Source: Pirellulaceae bacterium | GTDB taxonomy: Bacteria; Planctomycetota; Planctomycetia; Pirellulales; Pirellulaceae | DNA length: 41,853 nt | Direction of reading: 5' to 3' | Assembly (NCBI GenBank): GCA_022446825.1 | Contig: JAKVBY010000048.1 | Span: forward strand, 25,094-66,946 | In this document: in pieces, positions 34,051-41,853 of the stretch | How the letters are laid out: every line of letters starts with the position of its first letter | Numbering within the stretch: position 1 is the first letter of the stretch | Notes under the pieces: generated by a model | The model's database searches: none | What the model was told of the DNA's origin: nothing | What the model saw: the letters and a program-made list of their open reading frames with translations, nothing else | Program-made: the position numbers and the translations under genes

Positions 34051-35772
34051 CTAGGGTCTGCAGGGCAAGACAATATGTGACCGATGCAACGAATCGTGAT
34101 AGACCCGTTCCGTTGCCACTGCCGTACGTTTTCCGAAGGGTCCCTCGGCGGTATTGGTGTTGCGGTCATAAAGTGGAAAATAAGCGCCGCAAATGTCGAC
34201 GCGCATTCGATGCCCTGGACGAAACTGGGCTGCGACCGGGCCAAGATCAACGGTGATTTTGTAGATTTTGTCCGGTTGCAACGGAGTGGGATGGGATTCC
34301 GATTCTCGGAAACTACCGCGCAGGATCCCTACCGCAAGGTTCTGTGCAAATCCGTCCGGGTGAACATCGACAAGTTTAACGACCCAATCGGCGTCCGCGG
34401 TATCGGACGACACAAACAGTTCGGCTTTAATATCGCCCGCAAATGTGAGCGCCTCCGGCAGCGGTGGGGATGTATACACCAATACGTCGTCGCGCTGTTC
34501 AATCTCTCTCTGATCCACAGGCGCCCAAGTCGCCGCCATGAGAGGCCGAGCATCCGTCACAAAACATGCGGGTGTGGGGTTATCAGGATCGGCCTGAAAA
34601 GAATCCACAACTTCATCGCTCGTGGGCGCCACACGATCAAGGGTTCCAGCGCCGTTGCTTGTATTCGCGCGACCATCCGAGTGGAAGTAAAAAGAGGTGG
34701 CTTCAAAGCCTGCCGGTGGCCAGTTTGTCGCCTTCCGCCAAACATTGTCACCCATGGAAAAATATCTCACCGGCAGATCGACACGCCCGGTACCATCACC
34801 TTTCAAATAACGATCAAACCAGACCAAATTTTCAGCAGCTGAATCTATCACTGCCTGCTCGCCAAAATCAACTTCGCCAACCTTCGCCTGCCCAATGGTC
34901 CCGTGATCCCAGGGCCCCAAGATGAGTTGTTGCTGTTGCCGGGTTTTTGGGTTGCCTGCGTGCTGTCGCATTTGAACAAAATTGTTTACCGATTCACGTG
35001 CAAAGAAATCGTAGTAACCCACAATATGCTGCATCGGTAACTCAAGATTCACGATCTCTTCGGTCAACTCCACGCGTTTCCAATAACCATCCAATCGAGG
35101 GTGGGTCAGCATTCCCGCCAACCAGGGAATCGACCAACCCACTTGTTGGTCGATTTCGCTCAAAGGCAGGTGCATCAATGTCTGTTGCCAATCGTTGTTC
35201 AAAACGGCACCGTCTGGTTTTTCCGCATTCCCGCCGGCCCAGCCTGCAATTAACGACAACCTCACAGCACCGCCAAGATAAAGATTCCGGTAGAAACTAC
35301 TCCAAGTCGCCGTGGGCGCAATCGTCACCAGACCCGGAGGTTTTTCCACTGCGGCCTGCCACTGCGTGGCACCAACGTACGAGGCCCCCCACATCCCCAC
35401 GCGTCCGTTACACCACGGTTGTCGCTGCAGCCATTCCACCGTGTCATACCCATCTTGGCCTTCGGTGTTGTAAGGATAAAAGTTTCCCTGGGACTGGAAT
35501 CGACCGCGACAATCTTGAACCACGGCAATGTAACCAGCAGAGGCAAATGCTTCGGCGGCCGTTTGGGCACGAGCTTTGTTATAAGGCGTGCGCATTAATA
35601 AAACTGGCAAGGGCCGTCCAGCGACCTCGCCATAGATATCTGTCGATAACAGGATCCCGTCACGCATCGGCACGGTGATGGTTTCTTTTTCAACCGGCGC
35701 TGCGGGGTCCGCCGCGACACCTTGACCGATTAACAGAAAGCAACTGAACAACAAAAAAACAATTCGTTTCAT
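34051..35772 (-). CDS. Secreted CocE/NonD family hydrolase (peptidase S15 type)
   Basis: A 573-residue alpha/beta hydrolase; the ATG at 35772 starts a signal peptide (MKRIVFLLFSCFLLIGQGVAA), so it acts outside the cytoplasm. The N-terminal catalytic domain has VPMRDGILLSTDIY, the oxyanion region VVQDCRGRFQSQG, the nucleophile motif GASYVG (Ser), and GPWDHGT with the catalytic His. The C-terminal jelly-roll (from about residue 355) carries ALTFAGDIKAELFVSSDTADADWVVKLVDV, the typical X-Pro dipeptidyl-peptidase C domain. Known members are cocaine esterase, alpha-amino acid ester hydrolase and glutaryl-7-ACA acylase, so an ester or amide bond is the target. It follows the ABM gene by 61 bp. Confidence 0.9.
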   Translation of the reverse strand: MKRIVFLLFSCFLLIGQGVAADPAAPVEKETITVPMRDGILLSTDIYGEVAGRPLPVLLMRTPYNKARAQTAAEAFASAGYIAVVQDCRGRFQSQGNFYPYNTEGQDGYDTVEWLQRQPWCNGRVGMWGASYVGATQWQAAVEKPPGLVTIAPTATWSSFYRNLYLGGAVRLSLIAGWAGGNAEKPDGAVLNNDWQQTLMHLPLSEIDQQVGWSIPWLAGMLTHPRLDGYWKRVELTEEIVNLELPMQHIVGYYDFFARESVNNFVQMRQHAGNPKTRQQQQLILGPWDHGTIGQAKVGEVDFGEQAVIDSAAENLVWFDRYLKGDGTGRVDLPVRYFSMGDNVWRKATNWPPAGFEATSFYFHSDGRANTSNGAGTLDRVAPTSDEVVDSFQADPDNPTPACFVTDARPLMAATWAPVDQREIEQRDDVLVYTSPPLPEALTFAGDIKAELFVSSDTADADWVVKLVDVHPDGFAQNLAVGILRGSFRESESHPTPLQPDKIYKITVDLGPVAAQFRPGHRMRVDICGAYFPLYDRNTNTAEGPFGKRTAVATERVYHDSLHRSHIVLPCRP

Positions 35773-35833
35773 AACAGAAACTCTTTTCCCAAAGCATCGC
35801 AAAGTGTCGGGCACCAATTCGGTACAAATACCT

Positions 35834-36172
35834 TTACCAATTTAACAAACCTGGCTTTTGAGCTTCCCAACCAGACTCGGAAGGAAACACTGTCTGCATG
35901 ACGACTTTTTCGAACTCGCCATCGAACATCGCCGAAACTTTCTCACGCCAAGCAAGGAAGTGGGGTGCTTCAAGATGCGCCTGAAAGGCATCCTCATCGC
36001 GATAAACTTCATAGAGATAAAATCTGGTCGGTATTTCTGGATCGCGATTTATGTCAAATCGAAAACAACCAGGTTCATCACGACAGGCACCCTCTGCATC
36101 ACCAAAACTTGCCTCACCAAATTCTTCCACGTTTTCAGCTTTAACATTGATCGTTACAAAAATTGCATACAT
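35834..36172 (-). CDS. Antibiotic biosynthesis monooxygenase (ABM) domain protein
   Basis: A 112-residue dimeric ferredoxin-like (ABM) protein. Signatures are MYAIFVTINVKAENVEEFGEAS, the EPGCFRFDINRDPEIPTRFYLYEVYRDEDAFQAHLEAPHFLAW block typical of YgiN/LsrG-like quinol monooxygenase-type proteins, and a short C-terminal extension. AAGGAT seven bases before the ATG fixes the start. Members act on quinols, phospho-AI-2 or unknown substrates, often in catabolic operons. It is the first gene of a leftward group, ahead of the CocE-type hydrolase, with 473 bp of gene-free DNA upstream. Function here unassigned. Confidence 0.87.
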   Translation of the reverse strand: MYAIFVTINVKAENVEEFGEASFGDAEGACRDEPGCFRFDINRDPEIPTRFYLYEVYRDEDAFQAHLEAPHFLAWREKVSAMFDGEFEKVVMQTVFPSESGWEAQKPGLLNW

Positions 36173-36645
36173 GGCATATCCTTTTATAAAATTCCCACAG
36201 TCTCACGCGTTGACTCGGAGTAACTGCGCACAAATAAGTTTAACTTCAACGTAATAAGGTAACTGAGGGAGACTTTGAATTCATCGGGTGTGAATAATTT
36301 GTGTTCGGGCCTTTGCCGATCACAACACCCGAACTCAGGACGCTCCACTGCAGGCCCTATTCGTCCGGACATAACGCTTTAAAGAAGCTTCCTTTACCAA
36401 TAGAAAGCCAACCCATCGCTGCAGCGCGACAACACCATGAAATCTCGTCCCAAGGCGTTGTCGCAGGTTCTCAATATAACCATTGAAACGCTACGCTTCT
36501 GGCAACCTATACTCGGAGAAAACAATTAAATGGCATGTGCGCCGTCACCATCTAAACGCGCAGCTAGGAACTTCCTGAGAACTCTTTAGCTCTTTTGATC
36601 TACCAAGTTACTTTGAAAAACAAAAAACAAAACCCGATGCATTTT
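36173..36645. other. Gene-free stretch between the ABM and AroE-like genes
   Basis: About 470 bp with no convincing ORF or RNA gene. It contains the inverted repeat at 36303-36334 and, at the AroE-like end, A-rich DNA (T-rich on the transcribed strand) that could help termination but shows no clear hairpin. It probably holds the promoter of the ABM-CocE group. Confidence 0.4.
36303..36334. repeat. Inverted repeat with 7-base arms
   Basis: GTTCGGG (36303-36309) and CCCGAAC (36328-36334) are perfect reverse complements separated by 18 bases, in the gap upstream of the ABM gene. It could be a regulator site or a weak hairpin; chance cannot be excluded. Confidence 0.3.
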
Positions 36646-37503
36646 TTATAGTTCCAGATATTCTTCCAATGCCTCGCGCATGACTTGAGCGTTCGGTTCA
36701 ATGCCAGTCCAAATTTTAAAGGCAATGACGCCCTGATTAACCAACATGCCCAGTCCGTCAAGGGTCGTGCATCCGAGTTCCCGCGCACCCCGGATGAGCT
36801 GGGTGTTTGGTGGGTTGAAGATAACATCGGCAACCACCATTTCTGATGTCAAAGAGGCCATGTCCAAAGGCACATGCGCCGTCTCGTCCCCAAGGCCAAT
36901 CGAGGTCGCGTTGATGACAATTTCAGTTCCACCTTCAAGTACATGGTCGCCCTCAAGAACAACTAAGTCCGCGTTCACTTGAACTCGCTCATTAAGCAAG
37001 TCAACCAGTTTTTGACCGCGTTCTTGGCCACGGTTAACAATCGTGATCTTTGCCACCTTGGCCAACCCTAATTCAACAGCAATCGCCCGGGCAGCCCCTC
37101 CAGCACCAAAAAGAACGACTTGTTTTTCTTGCGGATCAATTACCTTTCGCAACGATTGAATGAATCCTTTTCCATCCGTATTCTCACCAATCAGTTGGCC
37201 ACCGTCACGATTGATGCAATTGACGGCACCCATGAGAGCTGCTGCTTCGCTCAATTCATCCAGATGTTCGATCGCAGCCACTTTATGTGGGATTGTCAAA
37301 TTACCACCTTTGAAACCTAACGCTCTCAGTCCCTTAATGGCAGCTGACAAATCTTTCGGACAAACTTCCAGAGTAAGATAACGCCAATCCAAAGCGGCCT
37401 CTTCAAAGGCGCGTTCCATCATGAATTGCGTTGGGTTGCCGGCAACCGGTTGACCTAAACAGCAAACAATTGTTTCAAGCAAAGGATCCTGCACCTTTTT
37501 CAT
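36646..37503 (-). CDS. Shikimate dehydrogenase-like oxidoreductase (AroE family)
   Basis: A 285-residue AroE-family protein. The N-terminal substrate domain keeps the catalytic Lys74 (GGNLTIPHK) and Asp110 (ENTDGKG); VVLFGAGGAARA is the NADP-binding loop, and the C-terminus has LGMLVNQGVIAFKIWTG as in AroE. The substrate-binding segment that normally reads Ser-His-Ser-x-Ser-Pro is here AGNPTQ (residues 21-26), so the two carboxylate-binding serines are replaced by Asn and Thr. That makes biosynthetic shikimate dehydrogenase uncertain; a quinate/shikimate-like catabolic enzyme or a different acid substrate is possible. It lies 208 bp downstream of the nitrilase-RraA-nitrilase block on the same strand. 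I leave the symbol empty for that reason. Confidence 0.8.
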   Translation of the reverse strand: MKKVQDPLLETIVCCLGQPVAGNPTQFMMERAFEEAALDWRYLTLEVCPKDLSAAIKGLRALGFKGGNLTIPHKVAAIEHLDELSEAAALMGAVNCINRDGGQLIGENTDGKGFIQSLRKVIDPQEKQVVLFGAGGAARAIAVELGLAKVAKITIVNRGQERGQKLVDLLNERVQVNADLVVLEGDHVLEGGTEIVINATSIGLGDETAHVPLDMASLTSEMVVADVIFNPPNTQLIRGARELGCTTLDGLGMLVNQGVIAFKIWTGIEPNAQVMREALEEYLEL

Positions 37504-37711
37504 TTCTCCATCAATGGAACTGGGAAGTCTTTTATATCACAGCATTCCAGGGATTTGAGCGCGCCTATTTACCATAACAATGCTTCACCAAAGCACGCAA
37601 ACGATCAAACAAACGCTGCATTTTGAAGCAGGATCCGTCGGATTGCAATGTTATCTCAAGCAGTCCATCGGGCTTCCGTTTCCCTGGAACTGCAGCCGCT
37701 ACGATCTGTGC

Positions 37712-38692
37712 TTAATCGGCTGTCGCCGCATCACGTTTTTCTTTTTCATGTTCCATGCGCCAGCCTGGTAAAGTAATTGATTCTTGTGGTTCAACAAGTT
37801 TTCCATAAAGTTCGGGACGACGGGCTTTGAGATAACGCTGACCGGAAGACTCTTGGAGCTTCTCCGGAGTTAATAGACCAACCACCACATCGTCCTCCAG
37901 CGCAGTGCTCTCCACCACAATTTCCCCAAACGGATCCAAAATCATCGCCAATCCAGGTTTCACGGTGTCGTAATCCCAACCAATTGGGTTACTAAAAACA
38001 GCATAAATGCCATTCTCATAGGCTCTCGTCGGTAACCACCGCATTAACCAATCGCGCCCTTTTGGTCCTTGGAATTCTTTCCGTAAGCGGGCTGGGTCAC
38101 GATGTCGATTCTCCCACAGCGACTGCTCAACCACACCACGACCGGGCATCATGGAGGGCAAGCAACAAGTGACGTGGGGCATAAAAATAATTTCGGCCCC
38201 CAGCATCGCGGTAATACGAACATTTTCAGCGATGTTGTTGTCGTAACAAATCAAGAATCCAACTTTACACCCGAGTAAATCGATCACCTTAAATTCGTTA
38301 CCTGCGGAAAGATGTGGATTTACAAAGGGATGAATTTTTCGAAATTTTGTTACATAGCCGTCGGGTGCTACTGTAACGTACGTGTTGAATAGTTCATCGT
38401 TTTCATCCCTTTCGACCAATCCCGCCATCAGAACAACATCGAATTCTTTGGCGATCTCTTCTAGTTGTCGAACCGAGTTACCACCCGGTACCGCTTCGGC
38501 GATCGCCAGCAACTGATTTTTGTCCAAAGGCTGAATCCAAGAATAGCCTGGAATACAGCCTTCGTGAAAACTGACAATTTCAGCACCTGCATCGACTGCA
38601 CGACGGGTGAGGGTGCGCACGCGAGCGAAATTAAAATCTTTGTCGTTGTCGCGATTCTCAAATTGGGCCGTAGCAACACGAATGTCACGCAT
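37712..38692 (-). CDS. Carbon-nitrogen hydrolase (nitrilase superfamily), copy 1
   Basis: A 326-residue cytosolic hydrolase with the nitrilase triad Glu44 (FHEGC), Lys119 (KFRKIH) and Cys149 (FLICYDN). It carries a longer insertion (about residues 175-215, PSMMPGRGVVEQSLWENRHRDPARLRK) than the second copy. The C-terminal tail contains RYLKARRPELYGKL. Family members hydrolyse amides, N-carbamoyl groups or nitriles; the bulky tail and insertion suggest an omega-amidase or carbamoylase-type enzyme, but the substrate is unassigned. AGGA precedes the ATG. It follows the RraA-like gene by 20 bp. Confidence 0.9.
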   Translation of the reverse strand: MRDIRVATAQFENRDNDKDFNFARVRTLTRRAVDAGAEIVSFHEGCIPGYSWIQPLDKNQLLAIAEAVPGGNSVRQLEEIAKEFDVVLMAGLVERDENDELFNTYVTVAPDGYVTKFRKIHPFVNPHLSAGNEFKVIDLLGCKVGFLICYDNNIAENVRITAMLGAEIIFMPHVTCCLPSMMPGRGVVEQSLWENRHRDPARLRKEFQGPKGRDWLMRWLPTRAYENGIYAVFSNPIGWDYDTVKPGLAMILDPFGEIVVESTALEDDVVVGLLTPEKLQESSGQRYLKARRPELYGKLVEPQESITLPGWRMEHEKEKRDAATAD

Positions 38693-38712
38693 GGGGCTGT
38701 CCTGCTAAGCAA

Positions 38713-39381
38713 TTAAAGCACGCCGTATTTTGCGTAAGCGTCAGTTGCTTTCATTCCCTGACGAATCGCATCACGAGTGATATTTTCGTCGTGGACCTTT
38801 TGCCATGCGTTCCGAATGGCTTCGGTTTCAATCTCCTTAGGTACGACCACAACACCGTCCACGTCAGCAAATACAAGGCTCTGAGGCTCAAAACGCACGC
38901 CATCGATATCGACCGGGATATCGATATCGATGACCCGCTGACGATTTTGACTATCGTAAATAGATGTCCCGCGCGCAAAACACGCAAACCCCATTTCTCT
39001 CATCTTGGCCACATCCCTTGCCGCACCATCCACAATGGCACCAACACAACCACGATTGCTGGCGGCTGTCGATAGTAATTCACCCCAGATCCCTGAACGC
39101 ATCGAGCCGGCTGCCGCAGCAATCAATACCGAATCAGTTTCGCACTCATCAACGGCGCGCAATTCTAATTCATAAGGGTTAGGGTCGACGTGTGCCATCT
39201 CGGTCCAAAGGGTTGTTTTACAACGGCCCACAAGTAAGCGATCGGTGGTCCAGGGTCGTAGCGACACGCGCGGTGATTGATGTGGATAGCCGAGAGCATC
39301 CAAGGCATCACAGACAACTGCGGCATAAAGTGACTCACGCATCATCTCAATGGTGATTGGTTCTTGAGAGTTCCCACGCAT
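38713..39381 (-). CDS. RraA-family protein (HMG aldolase-like)
   Basis: A 222-residue protein of the RraA / 4-hydroxy-4-methyl-2-oxoglutarate aldolase family. Landmarks are VVCDALDALGYPHQ, the WGELLSTAASNRGCVGAIVDGAARD stretch with the conserved Arg122-Asp123 pair, GFACFARGTS, and FADVDGVVVVPKE. In the aldolases the Arg-Asp pair is followed two residues on by an acidic metal ligand; here Lys126 takes that place, so the chemistry may differ. GGGAG precedes the ATG by six bases. It sits between two nitrilase-family genes with gaps of 10 and 20 bp. A metal-dependent C-C lyase or decarboxylase role is inferred. Confidence 0.87.
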   Translation of the reverse strand: MRGNSQEPITIEMMRESLYAAVVCDALDALGYPHQSPRVSLRPWTTDRLLVGRCKTTLWTEMAHVDPNPYELELRAVDECETDSVLIAAAAGSMRSGIWGELLSTAASNRGCVGAIVDGAARDVAKMREMGFACFARGTSIYDSQNRQRVIDIDIPVDIDGVRFEPQSLVFADVDGVVVVPKEIETEAIRNAWQKVHDENITRDAIRQGMKATDAYAKYGVL

Positions 39382-39391
39382 GTTTTTCTCC

Positions 39392-40288
39392 CTAACTTCG
39401 CACCTGTTCTATGGCGAGTTCAGCAAACAACTCGGGGCGCCGGGTCCGCAACGTATAATTGGGCAAGCTCCGTTCAGTCGCTAAACGTGTTGCGTCAAGT
39501 TCACAAACAATCATTTCATCTTCCACAACCTGCTCTTGTGTAGAAGCCAGCTTTTCACCATCCGGAGCAAACACCAAAGCTCCACCACAATGATGTGGTT
39601 GATTAGGCGAATCGTCGGGATACAGATCGACATAACCAGCACGTCCTGCCTGGTTCGCTAGGACGGCAAAACAAGCATTTTCTCGTGCTCGCTGAGCGTA
39701 ACAGGACGTGAAATATTCATGTGTGTGTTTTCGGGCCGTGGCCATCGAAGCGGTATCGTCGGTCCACATTTTCACTCGCGCCGCATGGGGCATGAGGAGC
39801 ACATCCGCACCACGTAAGGCAAGAATTCTCGCCACCTCCGGAAACTGGTTGTCATAACAAATGATCGTGCCGATTTTACATTTACCAATATCAAAAACCG
39901 GCATCTCGAGGCCACCCTTGTAATAAAGGACTTCATCTCGTGACATATGGATTTTTCGCTGTTTGCCTATGTATCCCGACGGCCCCAACAAAACTTGTGC
40001 GTTGTAGACAACATCGTTTTCTTTTTCACTCAGGCCCACCGACAAAAATTGACGATGCTTTTGAGCGAGTTGGATTAATTGTCGCGTGCTGGGACCGTCC
40101 GGAATCGATTCGGCAAGGTCCCAGGTGTTGGGCGTGCAGTGGCCGTGCACCAGCAACTCCGGAAACAATACCAGCTCGGCCCCTTCGGAAGCCGCTTTTC
40201 CGCACCAAGTATCAACAACCTCAAGAATAGTCTCCAATTGATCAAAGGGACTGTTAATACTAATGGCGGCGACGCGAATCGATTGCAT
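39392..40288 (-). CDS. Carbon-nitrogen hydrolase (nitrilase superfamily), copy 2
   Basis: A 298-residue hydrolase with the triad Glu44 (LFPELL), Lys112 (KQRKIHMS) and Cys144 (IICYDN). It ends in TLRTRRPELFAEL, closely matching the tail of copy 1 (RYLKARRPELYGKL), so the two belong to one subfamily and may have arisen by duplication around the rraA-like gene. Overall similarity is modest, so the substrates probably differ. It follows the MFS transporter by 26 bp and precedes the RraA-like gene by 10 bp, which argues for one transcript and a shared imported substrate. Confidence 0.9.
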   Translation of the reverse strand: MQSIRVAAISINSPFDQLETILEVVDTWCGKAASEGAELVLFPELLVHGHCTPNTWDLAESIPDGPSTRQLIQLAQKHRQFLSVGLSEKENDVVYNAQVLLGPSGYIGKQRKIHMSRDEVLYYKGGLEMPVFDIGKCKIGTIICYDNQFPEVARILALRGADVLLMPHAARVKMWTDDTASMATARKHTHEYFTSCYAQRARENACFAVLANQAGRAGYVDLYPDDSPNQPHHCGGALVFAPDGEKLASTQEQVVEDEMIVCELDATRLATERSLPNYTLRTRRPELFAELAIEQVRS

Positions 40289-40314
40289 GAGGACTTCTTC
40301 ATTCTGGTCAATGG

Positions 40315-41853
40315 TTAGTTGGGGGATAAGTCTGCAATGTCTCTCTTGGGAGGGTCTTGGTCAAGCGACTTCGTGCAATCTACACCTAACCAGCAGACTG
40401 CACTGAGTACATACATGAGTCCCACCACGTAAAAAAGTTGTTCATATCCAGGAATGGTGATCGCCGCTCCATCGATCGATACCGTGTGAGCGTATCGGTC
40501 GAGTACAAAACCAAACAATGGTGGACAGAGAATCCCGCCGACCGCACCTGCCGAGTTAATGATTCCAAAGACAGTTGCCGAAAAACGGCCGCCCATATCG
40601 GTGCAGGTACCCCACACGGTCGGCTGACTCCAGTCGGTAAAGAATTTTGCACAAAACAACGACCCAGCAGCATAGGCTGGATCGGCTTGCTGGATAGCGA
40701 TAAGCATCCAGATGGCAGCAACCACTTTTCCTGTAAATCCAATCAGACTGCGGCCCCAACGGTAGCTACCGGTCAGCCAAATGGTTAAGTCATTCAAGAA
40801 CCCGCCAAGAAATCCACCGAACGCACCACCTAATAAGGGTAACGCGATGTAATAACCCGATTCTTCAATCGGTAAACGCAACGCCTCGAGAAAAAAACCG
40901 CCCAGAAACAGACTATAAAGTGCATCGGCACCTGCGCTATTGAACTGTTGCACGATGAAGAACCACATGCTGCGACTCTTGAGTGCGTTACCCCAGCGAA
41001 GTGTCTTGCGATTCTCACCCTCGTGCGCAGCAGGTATCAAAATAGCCGTGTGATCTTCTATCACCTCGACACGGACTTGCAGGCGGGAGGCCACCGTATC
41101 AGCAGCTTTTTTCAGGAGCTCATCACCGGGGAGCGGCCCGGTGACAAACAGGGTGTACTCATCCGCGGCTGAATTGGTCAAGCGGATCTTCATGCCAGCA
41201 TCTTTCAAGGCCTCTTCTATTGCCATCGCCTTGGCACTGGGTATCATGCTGTCCGCTGGCTCACCTGGCTTGTGGGGATCATTATTTCCCAAGCGGATTT
41301 TAAAAGTCTCGCCGGATCCCGCGGGGACGCGCGGTCGTCCCGTATCCACGTCCACCTCGGGCGAGTTGCGAAAAACGAGGGCAAAAAGAATCGCAAAAAC
41401 GATCCCAATCATCGAGAGAATAATCAGGGCGGCCCGCCAACTTAATCCGTACCAACCCATTAAAACCGTTCCGAAAATAATCGGCGATAAGGCACCACCA
41501 CCGCGACCTGACAAAGATGCCACCATGGCTTGAGAAATCGTGCGGAACCGTCTCGGCACCCAACTGTGGGTCACTTTGGTGAGCGATGGATAAGTCCCGG
41601 CTTGGGCCACTCCGAAGGCCATGCGGACGCCTCCTAGGGCGAACAGATTACCCGTCGATCCATGCAACAAAAGGACGACGGACCAGAGAGCGATGATGCA
41701 TCCCAGGAACATGTGCGGACCAAAAAAATCGGCGACGACCCCACTCGGAATCTGTAAGGGTCCATAAGTCCAATTGAACATCCCTGCCAGCGTGCCAACT
41801 TGTGTATCGTTTAAACCGTACTCCTTCTTCAGTTCCGGTCCAATGAAGTTCCA
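40315..41853 (-). CDS. MFS transporter with soluble domain in the central loop, 5' end missing
   Basis: The frame runs open to the window end, so the N-terminus is missing; 512 codons are visible. The N-terminal half has the MFS phrase GPLQIPSGVVADFFGPHMFLGCIIALWS and WVPRRFRTISQAMVASLSGRGGGALSP, resembling anion:cation symporter-type (hexuronate/tartrate) permeases. After the sixth helix, about 130 residues (bases about 40970-41365) are soluble; they contain MAIEEALKDAGMKIRL and DELLKKAADTVASRLQVRVEVIEDHTAILIP, a beta-alpha-beta-like pattern. The remaining helices follow, with WSQPTVWGTCTDMGGRFSATVFGIINSAGAVGG. It is the first visible gene of the nitrilase-RraA-nitrilase block, so uptake of their substrate, perhaps an organic acid, is inferred. 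Confidence 0.88.
   Translation of the reverse strand, partial: WNFIGPELKKEYGLNDTQVGTLAGMFNWTYGPLQIPSGVVADFFGPHMFLGCIIALWSVVLLLHGSTGNLFALGGVRMAFGVAQAGTYPSLTKVTHSWVPRRFRTISQAMVASLSGRGGGALSPIIFGTVLMGWYGLSWRAALIILSMIGIVFAILFALVFRNSPEVDVDTGRPRVPAGSGETFKIRLGNNDPHKPGEPADSMIPSAKAMAIEEALKDAGMKIRLTNSAADEYTLFVTGPLPGDELLKKAADTVASRLQVRVEVIEDHTAILIPAAHEGENRKTLRWGNALKSRSMWFFIVQQFNSAGADALYSLFLGGFFLEALRLPIEESGYYIALPLLGGAFGGFLGGFLNDLTIWLTGSYRWGRSLIGFTGKVVAAIWMLIAIQQADPAYAAGSLFCAKFFTDWSQPTVWGTCTDMGGRFSATVFGIINSAGAVGGILCPPLFGFVLDRYAHTVSIDGAAITIPGYEQLFYVVGLMYVLSAVCWLGVDCTKSLDQDPPKRDIADLSPN

Noticed and set aside
34084-35678. Two long plus-strand frames (252 and 243 codons)
   Set aside because: They are antisense to the CocE-type hydrolase, whose catalytic motifs are all on the minus strand; both products are Arg/Pro/Ser-rich shadow sequences.
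38905-38940. Repeated ATCGATATCG-type palindromes
   Set aside because: They encode alternating Ile/Val and Asp residues (DIDIPVDIDG) in the RraA-like gene, so coding explains them.

Overview
The window looks like a chromosomal segment of a planctomycete (Planctomycetota, probably a Pirellula/Rhodopirellula-like lineage). The evidence is the set of family hallmarks: a PSCyt1/DUF1587/DUF1592/DUF1588/DUF1585 cytochrome-type giant protein followed by a DUF1552 Tat protein, two secreted formylglycine sulfatases, a DUF1080 protein, paired Gfo/Idh/MocA oxidoreductases and a secreted GH2-type protein. Base composition looks even (near half GC by eye). I see no rRNA, tRNA, CRISPR array, insertion sequence or phage gene. 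All calls come from reading the sequence; no database search was run.

Layout. 1-800: 3' part of a DUF1990 gene and a truncated YndJ-like membrane gene. 858-3568: a complete EF-P beta-lysylation set (epmA and efp leftward, epmB rightward). 3604-5750: an unrecognised leftward gene and a GNAT acetyltransferase. 6317-9982: a large secreted GH2-like protein that lacks the usual acid/base Glu. 10426-12388: two overlapping Gfo/Idh/MocA genes. 13074-18044: two sulfatases, a DUF1080 protein and an endonuclease/exonuclease/phosphatase-family protein, all leftward. 18060-20447: prfB, with a conserved programmed frameshift, divergent from mnmA. 20562-25149: an MscS channel, FloA flotillin and a ThDP enzyme, rightward. 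25290-31667: the 1666-residue cytochrome/DUF1592-type protein and its DUF1552 partner. 31881-32813: a DUF849/BKACE enzyme. 32798-41853: one long leftward run: MFS transporter (cut by the window end), nitrilase-family hydrolase, RraA-like protein, second nitrilase-family hydrolase, AroE-like dehydrogenase, then ABM monooxygenase-like protein, CocE-type hydrolase, isochorismatase-family hydrolase and DUF3817 membrane protein.

How the genes may work together. The GH2/Gfo-Idh-MocA/sulfatase/DUF1080 stretch fits breakdown of sulfated or oxidised sugars. The MFS-nitrilase-RraA-nitrilase block has gaps of only 10-26 bp and reads as an operon for uptake and hydrolysis of a small nitrogen-containing acid. 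Its transporter carries an unusual soluble domain of about 130 residues in the central loop. This block, together with the AroE-like gene whose shikimate-binding serines are replaced, is the best candidate here for an undescribed pathway. The translation genes (efp, epmA, epmB, prfB, mnmA) look like housekeeping genes, and the prfB frameshift cassette is the clearest regulatory feature.
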